Assembly: GCA_003646305.1 (NCBI GenBank)
Contig: QNFJ01000110.1
Location: 1 to 7,158, forward strand
Length of the DNA: 7,158 nt
Source: Gammaproteobacteria bacterium
GTDB lineage: Bacteria; Pseudomonadota; Gammaproteobacteria; Methylococcales; UBA2780
Direction: 5' to 3'
In this document: positions 6,279 to 7,158 of the stretch, piece by piece
How the letters are laid out: every line of letters starts with the position of its first letter
Position numbering within the stretch: position 1 is the first letter of the stretch
The notes under the pieces: generated by a model
What the model was told of the DNA's origin: nothing
Seen by the model: only the letters and a program-made list of their open reading frames with translations
The model's database searches: none
Made by a program: the position numbers and the translations under genes

Positions 6279-7034
6279 ATGTCTCAAATGTTTAAAAGCT
6301 TAATTGTCCTGGTGGTCACGATCATCAGTGTACATCTGGTCTACATTGGGGTTATTCGGCCTCAGGCAGCCCTCTCAATTGAGAACGCATTGAGCCTTGG
6401 TCAGTCGATGCCGCGTAATTTATTTGTGATCCTAAAAGATTTCGAACAGGAAGTTTGCCTGGTTCTGATGTTTTGGGGGTCATACTTGATTCTCTCGAAA
6501 TGTGTTGCGCTGCTAAAAGACCGCTACCTGTTTAACGTCGATCTGCTGGAAAAAAATGATGAAGGGAGCCTTAGTCTTGATGAGGCGCTGAAAGGTCTGG
6601 AAAAGTTACCTGCCGATGCACTTGAAACACCTCTGGTTCAAACATTAATGGCGAGTGTTCGTCGGTTTCTGATCACAAACGATGTTCAGAACACTTCAGA
6701 TGCGATTCAATCAAGCGTCGAAGCGCTTGCGGTTAAACTGGAGGCGGATAACTCTATGATCCGCTACCTGATCTGGGCGATACCCTCTATCGGTTTTATC
6801 GGTACAGTACGAGGTATAGGCCAGGCTTTATCTCAGGCAGATCAGGCCTTAGCGGGTAATATTGCCGGTATGACGAACAGTCTCGGCATGGCTTTTAATT
6901 CGACGCTTATCGCGTTGCTGATTAGTATTTTCCTGATGTTTTTTCTGCATCAACTACAGAGTTTGCAAGATGCCTTGGTGGTTGATACCCAGGCATATTG
7001 TGAAAAATTCCTGCTCAATCGTATTAGCCGATAG
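6279..7034 (+). CDS. MotA/TolQ/ExbB-family proton channel subunit
   Basis: The product is 251 residues with four predicted membrane helices: about 8-26, 59-80, 160-181 and 203-226. A charged cytoplasmic domain of about 80 residues lies between helices 2 and 3. The third helix carries IPSIGFIGTVRGIG, which corresponds to the P-x-LGLLGTVxGM signature of the TolQ/ExbB family, and the fourth carries GMAFNSTLIALL. Thr176 and Thr209 correspond to the pore threonines of ExbB and TolQ; their spacing of 33 residues is the same as in those proteins. Such proteins form pentameric channels that, with two copies of an ExbD/TolR-like partner, turn proton flow into mechanical work in the periplasm. Length and topology fit this family with one extra N-terminal helix relative to classical three-helix ExbB. 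The immediately following gene supplies the expected partner. Whether it drives energy transfer to the PEGA/TPR proteins upstream is inference from the operon. Confidence 0.9.
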   Translation: MSQMFKSLIVLVVTIISVHLVYIGVIRPQAALSIENALSLGQSMPRNLFVILKDFEQEVCLVLMFWGSYLILSKCVALLKDRYLFNVDLLEKNDEGSLSLDEALKGLEKLPADALETPLVQTLMASVRRFLITNDVQNTSDAIQSSVEALAVKLEADNSMIRYLIWAIPSIGFIGTVRGIGQALSQADQALAGNIAGMTNSLGMAFNSTLIALLISIFLMFFLHQLQSLQDALVVDTQAYCEKFLLNRISR

Positions 7035-7158
7035 GTTCTAAACTGCTCCCTCGCCGCAAAACAGAAGGTTTTAACTTAGCATTCCTCGACATCATGTCCT
7101 GCGGGCTGGGGGCGATTATTCTGGTTTTTATGCTTGTTAAATACAACGCAGAGACCAC
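7031..7158 (+). CDS. ExbD/TolR-like subunit, N-terminal part, cut by right edge; non-ATG start
   Basis: The frame is open from after the stop at 7025-7027 to the end of the window. It encodes a basic stretch (PRRKTEGFNL) and a membrane helix with FLDIMSCGLGAIILVF. This matches the layout of ExbD and TolR, in which a short basic N-terminus leads into one helix holding an essential proton-carrying Asp; here that Asp is at codon 7088-7090. The start is unclear. No ATG, GTG or TTG exists between the upstream stop and the conserved motif. Candidates are ATA at 7031, which overlaps the preceding stop as ATAG and gives Asp20, or CTG at 7043. The ATG at 7094 would remove the Asp motif. The 5' boundary given here is therefore a proposal. 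Only about 42 codons are visible, so the periplasmic domain cannot be judged. Confidence 0.7.
   Translation, partial: MGSKLLPRRKTEGFNLAFLDIMSCGLGAIILVFMLVKYNAET

Noticed and set aside
6279..7158. Zorya-type anti-phage system (ZorAB)
   Set aside because: The channel gene lacks the long cytoplasmic tail of ZorA, the upstream TPR, PEGA and SUMF1 genes are not part of Zorya, and no ZorC/ZorD-like gene is visible. Genes right of the window could still change this.
6279..7158. Flagellar MotA/MotB pair
   Set aside because: The motif set is closer to ExbB/TolQ, the partner begins like ExbD, and no flagellar gene is nearby.

Overview
The window reads like a gammaproteobacterial chromosome segment. 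The left edge is an IS5-group transposase close to the InsH type. The genes beyond it carry Gram-negative export signals (a Sec signal peptide, a lipobox and several positive-inside membrane anchors), moderate G+C and typical enterobacterial-style start regions. I cannot name the genus. All supported genes are on the + strand; the minus-strand ORFs are shadows.

Layout. Positions 1-592 hold a decayed IS5-family transposase that enters from the left edge, has lost its middle and is frameshifted at the scar. Positions 593-842 are non-coding and contain two weak hairpins, a 6-bp dyad and a tentative promoter. From 843 to the right edge runs a tight operon of seven genes, two of them unlikely to be found by a standard scan: (1) a small secreted protein with a Gly/Ser-rich middle; (2) a lipoprotein with a possible CsgG/LpoB-like alpha/beta domain and two glycine-rich hydrophobic segments; (3) an inner-membrane-anchored helical-repeat (degenerate TPR) protein with a C-terminal PEGA-like domain; (4) an inner-membrane-anchored protein with three to four PEGA-type beta domains and a C-terminal SUMF1/FGE-sulfatase domain lacking the catalytic cysteines; (5) a 49-residue single-span membrane protein; (6) a four-helix MotA/TolQ/ExbB proton-channel subunit; (7) the start of an ExbD/TolR-like subunit, cut by the right edge and with no ATG at its expected start.

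How the genes could work together (inference). Genes 6 and 7 look like the stator and plug-like partner of a proton-motive-force-driven complex in the inner membrane. Genes 3, 4 and 5 each have one N-terminal membrane span and put their bulk in the periplasm, where PEGA and TPR modules usually serve as binding scaffolds. Gene 2 is lipid-anchored, probably to the outer membrane, and gene 1 is exported. Together they resemble a trans-envelope machine analogous to Tol-Pal or TonB-ExbBD, but with none of the usual partners (TolA, TolB, Pal, TonB) in view. I do not recognise it as a named, characterised system, and its cargo or purpose cannot be read from this window.
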